NCBI GenBank assembly: GCA_041192685.1
Contig: JBEEMM010000064.1
Span: 1 to 7,538 of the forward strand
Length of the DNA stretch: 7,538 bases
Reading direction: 5' to 3'
Origin: TMED14 sp041192685
GTDB taxonomy: Bacteria; Bacteroidota; Bacteroidia; Flavobacteriales; Schleiferiaceae
The notes beneath the pieces are model-generated. The model was not told the DNA's origin, searched no databases, and worked only from the letters and a program-made list of their open reading frames with translations. Made by a program: the position numbers and the translations under genes. Shown here piece after piece: positions 1-5,606 of the stretch. Every line of letters begins with the position of its first letter. Position 1 is the first letter of the stretch.

Positions 1-69
1 TTTTCTCTGGCTGTTGAGTGGCTCAACATTCGCGGCGGAATGCGCAAGGGCACTAAGGATAATAAGTAG
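1..69 (+). CDS. C-terminal end of a possible TerC-family integral membrane protein (partial, starts left of the window)
   Basis: Frame 1 is open from the left edge to a TAG at 67-69, giving 22 residues. They contain LAVEWLNIR followed by a basic, polar tail (MRKGTKDNK). A last membrane helix ending in a vE-x-LN-x-R motif and then a short Arg/Lys-rich cytoplasmic tail is how TerC-family proteins (Pfam TerC, metal-ion homeostasis or tellurite-resistance-related membrane proteins) typically end. Position also fits: the stop lies just before a hairpin and faces the stop of the convergent nitroreductase gene. Only 22 codons are visible, so the frame could be open by chance and the family call rests on one short motif recalled from memory. 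The sequence left of the window would settle it. Confidence 0.4.
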   Translation, partial: FSLAVEWLNIRGGMRKGTKDNK

Positions 70-93
70 GCAAGGGAGCGCTATTCCTTGCTT
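68..93. terminator. Hairpin between convergent stops, possible bidirectional terminator
   Basis: The arms AGGCAAGG (68-75) and CCTTGCTT (86-93) pair over 8 positions with one G-T wobble; six of the pairs (GCAAGG/CCTTGC) are uninterrupted. The loop is 10 bases. The hairpin occupies most of the 32-base gap between the plus-strand stop at 67-69 and the minus-strand stop at 102-104. The U-tract is weak on both sides (CTTTG on plus, ACTTATTAT on minus), so it is a plausible but not textbook intrinsic terminator serving both genes. Confidence 0.45.
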
Positions 94-101
94 TGGGCGG
101 C

Positions 102-887
102 CTAAACTTCGTGCACAAAAAGGTCGCGGTCGAACCGCACGCGTGGTCCATAGACTCCGGTCGATGCGCGCTTACCGGCCGAAATAACCATGCATATTTG
201 AGCATCCTTTGGCAGATGCAGCAAGCGCTTGACCCGGAGTCCGTCCATGCCTTCCATAGGGCAGCTGTCGTAGCCTTGGGCGCGAAGGGCGAGCATGAGA
301 GTTCCGCATGCCAGGGCGGTAGACTTTTGGGCCCAGGTCCCCATGCCGCTCCGAGAAAAAGGTCCGCGAGGAATAGGCTTGTAAAGGCCTATTAGATAAA
401 CCCAAAGCGATTTAAATGGGCCATAGATGCCCCAAGGCCCCATATTGTAGGCCAAGGGAACAATTTTGCGGTAGTACTGATAGGCTGCCTTGAGCCGAAC
501 CTTGCGGCTTTCGTCAAATTTGGCCAGCATGAGGGCATTGGTTAGGCGCCAACGGTCTGGGCGGGCAACGGCCACGATAAGTTCTTGGGCGGTTCGCGCG
601 GCAGGTTGGTTGAGGCAGTACTCCACGAGTTTGGCTTTTTTCTCTTTATCGCGGACCCAATAAAATTCCCAGGACTGGAGGTTGCTCGAGTTGGGGGCAA
701 GCAGGGCGAGGCGAAGGCACTCGCGCATGACCTCCTCGGGTATGGCATCTTCGGTAAAAATCCTAACGCTCCGGCGGCTCTCTACCACTGCTTTAAACGC
801 TTCTGCGTCTACGTCAATTGCAGGCTCTTGGTAGCCGTGTTTCGGGGCATCCTTAAAAATATCGACGCTGCTGCTTTCTTTAGCCAT
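102..887 (-). CDS. Nitroreductase-family FMN-dependent oxidoreductase
   Basis: A 261-residue cytosolic protein of the nitroreductase-like superfamily, whose members bind FMN and reduce nitro compounds, quinones or other small molecules with NAD(P)H. Visible family signatures: the N-terminal FMN-phosphate motif ESRRSVRIF (36-44), the active-site loop LAPNSSNLQSWEF (63-75), the dimer-interface helix after STALACGTLMLA (189-200), the GYDSCPMEGMD segment (205-215), and a C-terminal ISAGKRA (235-241) whose Lys-Arg usually contacts FMN phosphate. The protein is longer than the usual 190-220 residues because residues about 110-185 form an extended, aromatic-rich insertion that includes a hydrophobic stretch (about 143-169). 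The start is supported by AAAGG (897-893 on the minus strand) five bases before ATG. Transcribed alone, divergent from the AlbA_2 gene. Substrate cannot be inferred. Confidence 0.9.
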   Translation of the reverse strand: MAKESSSVDIFKDAPKHGYQEPAIDVDAEAFKAVVESRRSVRIFTEDAIPEEVMRECLRLALLAPNSSNLQSWEFYWVRDKEKKAKLVEYCLNQPAARTAQELIVAVARPDRWRLTNALMLAKFDESRKVRLKAAYQYYRKIVPLAYNMGPWGIYGPFKSLWVYLIGLYKPIPRGPFSRSGMGTWAQKSTALACGTLMLALRAQGYDSCPMEGMDGLRVKRLLHLPKDAQICMVISAGKRASTGVYGPRVRFDRDLFVHEV

Positions 888-892
888 AAGAA

Positions 893-905
893 CCTTTATT
901 AAAGG
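893..905. promoter_or_regulatory. 13-base perfect palindrome in the divergent gap, overlapping the nitroreductase ribosome binding site
   Basis: CCTTTA-T-TAAAGG is a perfect 6+1+6 dyad. On the minus strand its AAAGG half is the Shine-Dalgarno-like sequence of the nitroreductase gene, five bases from the ATG, and the other half (CCTTT) is complementary to it. The element could therefore be a regulator-binding dyad, or an RNA hairpin (5-bp stem, 3-nt loop) that occludes the ribosome binding site if the transcript starts upstream. A-T rich dyads also arise by chance, so function is inferred. Confidence 0.35.
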
Positions 906-919
906 AACAAGTTACGTTC

Positions 920-927
920 TACCTTAG
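920..927 (+). promoter_or_regulatory. Candidate Bacteroidota -7 promoter element for the AlbA_2 gene
   Basis: TACCTTAG matches TAnnTTTG except for one base. It lies five bases before the ATG at 932, so a transcript started from it would begin at or near that ATG and be nearly leaderless. No clear -33 TTTG is present 17-23 bases upstream, which keeps confidence low. Confidence 0.25.
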
Positions 928-931
928 TTTC

Positions 932-1525
932 ATGCAGCGCGAAGAATCCGGTACGTTAGAATTTAAGTTGCGCATCGACAGCCAGCAAAAAATCGCAAAA
1001 ACCCTCGTTGCCTTTGCCAACGGGGAGGGTGGACGCATCGCAATTGGAGTACGCGACAACGGCTCGGTTGCGGGCTGCAATGTCGAAGAGGAATTTCACA
1101 TGATAGAGGGGGCCGCACAGCGCTTTACTCGCCCCGAAGTGCCATGCACTGCGCAGCAAGAACGCTGGGACGGAAAATTGGTGCTCGTGGTGACCGTTCC
1201 GCCCTCAGTAGTTCGCCCCCACGAGGCTCAAATTGAAGGTACGGAGCACTGGCTGGCCTTCGTGCGGCGTGGCGCGGCAAATTTCAAGGCCAACCGGGTA
1301 CTGCTGGAGGCCATGTCGCTGCGTTCTCGGGAGGCTGTTCAGGCCAGCGAGTTTCAATTGGATCTTTTGAAGCTGCTTGGTCAAAATCCCTTAAGTGCCT
1401 CCGCGCTGGCGAGGGCATCAAAGCTCCCGATTAGGGAGGTAGAAGACGGGCTAGCGGTGCTGCTGCACTGGGGGCAAATTCAGGCAAGTCCGGTGGAGCA
1501 GGGTTGGCGCTACACCGCCGTGTAG
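932..1525 (+). CDS. Stand-alone AlbA_2 (Schlafen-type) protein with C-terminal winged-helix-like region
   Basis: 197 residues. The N-terminal part (about 1-130) shows the AlbA_2 signature (Pfam AlbA_2, also called divergent AAA_4 / Schlafen AlbA): E5 with LEFK at 9-12, then KTLVAFANGEGGRIAIGV (23-40) with RDNG and VAG, and a late FVRRGAANFKA segment (110-120). The domain is associated with nucleic-acid binding, and many members are annotated as ATP-binding or transcriptional regulators. Residues about 140-197 look like a winged helix: helix FQLDLLKLL, a possible recognition segment SALARASKLPIREVEDGLAVL, then a short strand-rich end. It lacks the larger C-terminal region of long Schlafen-like regulators. 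The ATG at 932 is the only usual start codon, because an in-frame stop lies at 887-889; no Shine-Dalgarno is near. First of three co-directional genes. A regulatory or nucleic-acid-binding role is inferred; the target is unknown. Confidence 0.8.
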   Translation: MQREESGTLEFKLRIDSQQKIAKTLVAFANGEGGRIAIGVRDNGSVAGCNVEEEFHMIEGAAQRFTRPEVPCTAQQERWDGKLVLVVTVPPSVVRPHEAQIEGTEHWLAFVRRGAANFKANRVLLEAMSLRSREAVQASEFQLDLLKLLGQNPLSASALARASKLPIREVEDGLAVLLHWGQIQASPVEQGWRYTAV

Positions 1526-1530
1526 TAATG

Positions 1531-1564
1531 GCTCCAAACAGCTCCAAAACCTAGGTTATCTTTG
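1531..1564 (+). promoter_or_regulatory. Candidate promoter region for the permease gene: tandem GCTCCAAA repeat and a perfect -7 box
   Basis: TATCTTTG at 1557-1564 fits the Bacteroidota -7 consensus TAnnTTTG at every defined position. Immediately upstream, GCTCCAAA occurs twice (1531-1538 and 1541-1548) with a 10-base period, about one helical turn, covering the place where a -33 TTTG would be expected; no TTTG is there on this strand. One reading is an activator-dependent promoter with a direct-repeat operator. An 8-base consensus with two free positions is common by chance, so this is suggestive only. Confidence 0.35.
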
Positions 1565-1570
1565 AGTTTC

Positions 1571-1603
1571 ATGCTGCCAAGACCCTTTATCCACTTGCAA
1601 TAA
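1571..1603 (+). other. Possible 10-codon leader ORF ending on the permease start codon
   Basis: An ATG at 1571, seven bases after the -7 box, opens ten codons (MLPRPFIHLQ) whose TAA at 1601-1603 overlaps the permease ATG at 1603-1605 as TAATG. That arrangement is typical of translational coupling. There is no Shine-Dalgarno before either ATG. It is too short for coding statistics and may be accidental. Confidence 0.2.
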
Positions 1604-2493
1604 TGCCCGATTGGAACCCCACCACTCTAATTGCGCTCGCGGTGGCGGCAGAAACATTCAGTTTACTGCTTTTTGGTCGTGCCAATACCCTTTGGCGAAG
1701 TCCCGGAATGACTACCCAGCCCCAGCGTTTTTTGCTGCTTCGCTCTCTGCTTGCCTTGCTTTGGGTTCACCTTGGCGCAGCCTTATTGGCTCCCGGAGGC
1801 CTCGCGGCAAACTACCCCGCCCTTAACCTAGGCATTCTACCCCTGCTGGCCTTGGGAATGCTCGGTGGCCTCGGCCTCCTTCTGTTTGCTCTGAGCATCC
1901 GATCCATGCCAGCCCAACTGGTTTTTTTTGGTGGCAGCCTCCACCTGGTCGTGGGCGTTTTGGTCGGGTGGTTTTTGGGCGAGTCCCTTTCAATTTCTCG
2001 CGCTATTATCATCGGACTCCTTTTGCTGGCCCAACTCACCGTGCTTTGGAATGATCGTTTTTCTTGGCGCCAATCATGGGGTAAAGGGAGCTTATTGCCC
2101 TTTGCCGTGGGAGCTATTTGGGGCACCTACTTCCCCTTGCTGGGGCTCGCCATCAACCGATGGGGTTTTTGGCCAAGCCTGATTGCCTCGGAGTGGGCCG
2201 TGATGCTGCTCATGCTGGCATGGGCCCTTAGTCGCCCCGCAGGCACCTGGCGGGATTCGTCCATGTGGCGTAGCATGACCGAACAGTCGCTTCTGAGTTC
2301 GGTAGGTCAAGCGCTCTCGGGCCTTGCCCTGTGGTGGGGCGGGGTCATACTGCACAGCATACTTACGAACTTTAACATTGTAATCAATAGCTTCATTTTT
2401 AGACTTCGCTTCGGCGAAGCCCTGCGAACGAGGTATCTTTTGTACTTTGCCTTGTACATCGCCTTTGCCGCTGCGCTAGTTTTTAGTTTTTAG
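1603..2493 (+). CDS. EamA-like DMT-superfamily membrane transporter
   Basis: A 296-residue integral inner-membrane protein with about ten predicted hydrophobic segments: roughly residues 7-24, 44-62, 75-96, 104-125, 133-149, 164-183, 191-208, 230-250, 251-267 and 276-295. Length and ten-helix layout fit the drug/metabolite transporter (EamA/RhaT-like) fold of two five-helix repeats. The end of the first repeat has the usual pattern of a helix, GE (126-127), and then a final helix (IIIGLLLLAQLTVLW, 135-149). The second repeat echoes it with FGEALRT (270-276) before the last helix. Such proteins move small metabolites, but substrate cannot be predicted. It follows the AlbA_2 gene by 77 bases and precedes the GT2 gene by 51, all on the same strand, so co-transcription is possible. 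A highly divergent permease of another family is the main alternative. Confidence 0.65.
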   Translation: MPDWNPTTLIALAVAAETFSLLLFGRANTLWRSPGMTTQPQRFLLLRSLLALLWVHLGAALLAPGGLAANYPALNLGILPLLALGMLGGLGLLLFALSIRSMPAQLVFFGGSLHLVVGVLVGWFLGESLSISRAIIIGLLLLAQLTVLWNDRFSWRQSWGKGSLLPFAVGAIWGTYFPLLGLAINRWGFWPSLIASEWAVMLLMLAWALSRPAGTWRDSSMWRSMTEQSLLSSVGQALSGLALWWGGVILHSILTNFNIVINSFIFRLRFGEALRTRYLLYFALYIAFAAALVFSF

Positions 2494-2544
2494 ACCAGTC
2501 GCTAGCACAACAATGAAGGCAGTTACCATGGGTACGTTTTGGGC

Positions 2545-3336
2545 ATGGCTTCCCGTAGGCCTAAATTGCAGGCCGTGAAGCAGGTCACCCTCATTATTCC
2601 TACCCTCAATGCGGCAGACAGCCTCGCTCGCTGCATTAATTCCTGCCGCGGACTCTATGACGAGTTGCTCCTGGTCGACTCTCTGTCGACCGACGAGACC
2701 TGCACCATTGCGGAGGGCTTGGGTGCGCGAATCATCGCTAGGGAATACGAGAATTCCGCATCCCAAAAGAACTGGGCGATTCCGCAGGCTTCGCATCCAT
2801 GGATCCTGCTGCTCGACGCAGACGAATGGTTAAGCCCTGAGTTGCATGCTGAAATTGCGGCATGGCGTGCGAGTTCGGCAGCGGAGCCGCACGATGGCTA
2901 TTGGATTTATCGGGCCAACCACTTTTTAGGCCGGCGTGTGCATTTTTCTGGCTGGCAGGGAGACAAGGTAATTCGCCTCTTTCAACGCGACCGCTGCCGG
3001 TATGCCCCCAAGCAGGTTCACTCCGAAATAGATACCTCAGGAACGGTGGGGCGCTTGACGCATCGCATGAACCACAATTCCTTTGTGGACCTTGATTCCT
3101 GGGAGGCAAAACTTCGCCGGTACTCAGAGTGGCAGGCCAATGACTACGACGCTCGCACACCGCGCATCACGCCCTACCATACTATAGTCAAGCCCGCTTG
3201 GCGGTTCTTAAAGCACTTTCTATTACAGGGCGGAATTTTTGACGGCTACGTAGGCTACAAGGTCTCTTCTTATGCAGCATGGGCCGTTTGGCTCCGCTAC
3301 GACGTGCTCCGCCGGCGACGCACGAGCGTCAATTAG
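2545..3336 (+). CDS. Family 2 glycosyltransferase, WaaE/KdtX-like (lipopolysaccharide or surface-glycan assembly)
   Basis: 263 residues from ATG 2545. GT-A fold signatures in order: first strand VTLIIPTLNAADSLARCI (14-31), the nucleotide-binding VDSLSTDET (44-52), AREYENSASQKNWAI (65-79), and the metal-binding DxD as LLLDADEWLSPEL (88-100; D91 and D93). The segment SGWQGDKVIRLFQRD (135-149) and later KPAWRFLKHF and GGIFDGYVGYK (216-239) are typical of the WaaE/LgtF-like beta-1,4-glucosyltransferase group of GT2. Such enzymes work at the cytoplasmic face of the inner membrane, adding a hexose to a lipid-linked or LPS-core acceptor. The start is uncertain: TTG 2539 and GTG 2575 are in frame, and GTG 2575 would place the first strand right at the N-terminus, as is common for the family. 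No Shine-Dalgarno decides it. The protein ends in a basic RRRRTS tail, and the gene ends four bases from the convergent CotH-like gene. Confidence 0.85.
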   Translation: MASRRPKLQAVKQVTLIIPTLNAADSLARCINSCRGLYDELLLVDSLSTDETCTIAEGLGARIIAREYENSASQKNWAIPQASHPWILLLDADEWLSPELHAEIAAWRASSAAEPHDGYWIYRANHFLGRRVHFSGWQGDKVIRLFQRDRCRYAPKQVHSEIDTSGTVGRLTHRMNHNSFVDLDSWEAKLRRYSEWQANDYDARTPRITPYHTIVKPAWRFLKHFLLQGGIFDGYVGYKVSSYAAWAVWLRYDVLRRRRTSVN

Positions 3337-3350
3337 CCAGTTACTCGTGC
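3320..3350. terminator. Inverted repeat spanning both convergent stop codons
   Basis: GCACGAG (3320-3326) and CTCGTGC (3344-3350) are perfect 7-base complements separated by 17 bases. The loop contains the GT2 stop (TAG, 3334-3336), the CCAG spacer, and the stop of the minus-strand gene (3341-3343). Both arms are coding: the end of the GT2 gene on one side and the codons for LKHE on the other. There is no U-tract on either strand, so it is not a classical intrinsic terminator, but it is the only structure that could end transcription between two genes four bases apart. Confidence 0.35.
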
Positions 3351-5590
3351 TTGAGTACCTTGATGATCTGTCCGTTGCTGCAGTGCAGAATGCGCAGACC
3401 GGGTGCTTCTGCGTCGGTATACCGAAGCGTCTCACCAGCCTCAATTCGGTGCTGCTCAAGAAGCTGCCCGTAGGCGTTGTATACGGTTATGACGAGTTCA
3501 GTGGCTCCAGAATTCACCATCGACAACTCTGAGGTAAAGGGGTTGGGGTAGGCGAGGAGCCCAGCACGCAGACTGGCCTCAGGCCCGTTTAATACTCCGG
3601 AATTCGAAGCATTTGGGCTCGCGAATTGGTCAAAAACCACCCAGGTAAAGGCGTCGTCGTAGCGTCTACCAAAGGACTGATCGGGCATGAGGGGAGGGAT
3701 GCGTACTTCATCAAGGCGCACCCAGCTTCCGTTGGATTGGGCGTTCAGGGCCAAACCCTCGCCGTCTTGGTCCAGTTTAAAGTCGAGTGCCCGGGTGAAG
3801 CCGGTTCCGCCCGCAGCCCAAAAAAGGAGGCGGCCGTTGGCGGGAATGCTCTGGCCGTTAAGCGAAGCCTTGCCGGGATTGGCATCGTTGTCGCTCAAAA
3901 AGAGCCCGTTGAGGCTCACGGGGCTCGAGCTTGGATTGCGCAACTCGATCCAGTCCTCGCGCGAGCCATTCGGAGCGACCGGACCCGTCGCGTTGTCGCT
4001 GCAGGCCTCGTTGATCAGCACGTTGGGGTAGGCGTAGGTGGCCCAAAATGCGGCGCTGCAGGGAGCTGAAGTGGACGCGTTTTGGTCGTCGGTGGCAGTC
4101 ACGTAGTAGGTGATTACGCCAACGCTCGCAGGAATAACACCGCCGTAGAGCCGGTCGCCTGCCAGCTCGTCTCCGTGGGTTCCGTCGTCGAAGAGGGTGA
4201 GGGATTGCCAGGTTCCGCCACTCGGCTGGTAGTGCAGCACCACGGTAGGATTGGACTCGTCCCAGACTTCGACTTGCACCGGAATCGCACCAATGCCCCC
4301 ATGGCCCGACAGGCGAGGCGAAAAGACGATTGGCTCGACGTTGCCGCTCGGAACTTGCCCGGCTGTCGCCGCGATCCGTGAAGTCATAAAGGGGTGAATT
4401 CCAGATTTCACGTGGGCGCCTGCGGCGACGTCCAGGGCGTTCCAAAAGTCCAGGGAATCGTAGCCGTAGTCCATGGTGCGGTAGGCATCTTCGCCCACAA
4501 AGGGAGCGAGCTGGGCGCGCAGTGCCTGGTTGCGGACCTGCCATGCTGGAGCTCCTGTGATTTCTTCAAATTCCTCCAAAAATAATTTGAGCCTCTGTTT
4601 GGCTTGAGGATTTGCGATGATTTTGCTGTAAAGCGGGTAGGATCCGTACTGAAATGGAGACCGAGTGGACCAGTCTATATTGAACCAGTCCACACCGAAC
4701 GTATTGTCAGCATCGTACGAAATGAATTCGATGAGACCGCTGGCGGGGTCCTCGTACAGGTAGAAGTTGTTCTTGTTGAACGAGTGGTTGTCCCAATGGC
4801 CCGTGGTGACCTCCCAGGCCAGCCATTTTAAGTAGCTGTTGACGTTGAAAACGGAATCCAGTGCGCACAAGGCCTGGGTGCTTGTCGTGGCGTGAAGTGC
4901 GGTAACAAAGCGAGCGAGTCCAGTGTAGTCGTCGGCTGTTTCGTTCGTTTTGAGTTCGTACACCCGCCGTCCGCCCGACGTTAGTTTGTAGCTGTTGGGG
5001 TCGGAACCCAAGTTGGTCAAATCCGCCGGCCACAAACATTTATAAAGGTTTCCGGCGTCTCGAGCAAAGCGGTGCTCGACGTAATCGTCGTTGTAGTGCT
5101 CAATGTTGGCGTAAAGCCCGTAGGGCTGGCCGTTAATAAAAAGGCGAACGTGGTTCACCCGAGGAGCCGGCATGCCGGCATCTTGAGCCAGCTCCCAGGC
5201 TATGCGGGCCCGCATGATGCTTGGGTCGTTGTGCTCTCCGTTGAGGTTCAATTCTTTGACGCCCTGAACTCGGGTACCGGACACAAAGCTGTTGAACGAG
5301 ATTTTAAAGGACTTTTTGGCACTGGTGCGCGAGGTATTTCCCCTTAGGCGAAATCCGACCTCAATGCCCGCAAGACTTAAGCCCGGAACGGTAAAGGCAA
5401 AGACTGCATGGTATTCGTAGTCGCTACTGACGTTGGCAAAAATGGCTGCCAGGCTGTCGGCCGGAAGCGTAATATCGATGCGCGGCACCACGTCGGTGCG
5501 GTACAGGCCATTGTCAGGTGGACTTGGGAAGCGCTGCGCCCAGGCAGACTGCGCCGCAAAAATCCCAAAAAGCAGGAGTAGTCTGTACAT
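3341..5590 (-). CDS. Secreted CotH kinase-like protein with lamin-tail domain and type IX sorting tail
   Basis: 749 residues. Signal peptide: MYRLLLLFGIFAAQSAWA with a likely signal-peptidase I cut after Ala18 (AWA|Q). CotH kinase-like domain, about 35-405: GFRLRGNTSR (79-88), KKSFKISFN (92-100), ELNLNGEHND (113-122), NGQPYGLYANIEH (153-165), GHWDNHSFNKNNFYLY (264-279) and ISYDADNTFG (290-299). In characterised CotH, an atypical protein kinase, two aspartates are essential; by position D267 and D293/D295 are the candidates here (inference). A beta-sandwich of choice-of-anchor type follows (about 420-505, DDGTHGDELAGDRLYGGVIP at 468-487). Next is a lamin-tail domain (about 522-660; INEACSDN, EDWIELRN, DQDGEGLAL). 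The type IX secretion tail begins at AYPNPF (680-685), contains VYNAYGQLL (703-711) and ends IIKVLKHE, so export across both membranes with surface anchoring or release is expected. The ATG is 16 bases after the GH92 stop, implying one operon. Whether it phosphorylates proteins is unproven. Confidence 0.9.
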   Translation of the reverse strand: MYRLLLLFGIFAAQSAWAQRFPSPPDNGLYRTDVVPRIDITLPADSLAAIFANVSSDYEYHAVFAFTVPGLSLAGIEVGFRLRGNTSRTSAKKSFKISFNSFVSGTRVQGVKELNLNGEHNDPSIMRARIAWELAQDAGMPAPRVNHVRLFINGQPYGLYANIEHYNDDYVEHRFARDAGNLYKCLWPADLTNLGSDPNSYKLTSGGRRVYELKTNETADDYTGLARFVTALHATTSTQALCALDSVFNVNSYLKWLAWEVTTGHWDNHSFNKNNFYLYEDPASGLIEFISYDADNTFGVDWFNIDWSTRSPFQYGSYPLYSKIIANPQAKQRLKLFLEEFEEITGAPAWQVRNQALRAQLAPFVGEDAYRTMDYGYDSLDFWNALDVAAGAHVKSGIHPFMTSRIAATAGQVPSGNVEPIVFSPRLSGHGGIGAIPVQVEVWDESNPTVVLHYQPSGGTWQSLTLFDDGTHGDELAGDRLYGGVIPASVGVITYYVTATDDQNASTSAPCSAAFWATYAYPNVLINEACSDNATGPVAPNGSREDWIELRNPSSSPVSLNGLFLSDNDANPGKASLNGQSIPANGRLLFWAAGGTGFTRALDFKLDQDGEGLALNAQSNGSWVRLDEVRIPPLMPDQSFGRRYDDAFTWVVFDQFASPNASNSGVLNGPEASLRAGLLAYPNPFTSELSMVNSGATELVITVYNAYGQLLEQHRIEAGETLRYTDAEAPGLRILHCSNGQIIKVLKHE

Positions 5591-5606
5591 AGCCTAAAGG
5601 TCCGAC

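Noticed and set aside
907..914. Minus-strand TAACTTGT as a possible -7 box for the nitroreductase
   Set aside because: Mismatches the final TG of the consensus and has no -33 partner at the right distance.
2408..2420. Inverted repeat GCTTC-GGC-GAAGC resembling a small hairpin
   Set aside because: It lies within the permease coding sequence (residues near FGEA), lacks a following T-tract and is far from the gene end.
2533..2541. TACGTTTTG, similar to a -7 promoter box before the glycosyltransferase
   Set aside because: It has an extra T relative to TAnnTTTG and sits only four bases before ATG 2545, with no -33 element; too weak to call a promoter.
2738..3160. A 140-residue minus-strand open frame antisense to the glycosyltransferase
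   Set aside because: It is a shadow of a clear GT2 gene with low-complexity, unconvincing composition.
3626..4069. A 147-residue plus-strand open frame antisense to the CotH-like gene
   Set aside because: It lies wholly within the recognised gene on the other strand and has no recognisable motif or start signal.
3858..4544. A 228-residue open frame on the minus strand inside the CotH-like gene
   Set aside because: It is an alternate frame of a well-supported gene; its Arg/Pro-rich composition is the usual artefact of GC-rich codons, and it shows no domain.
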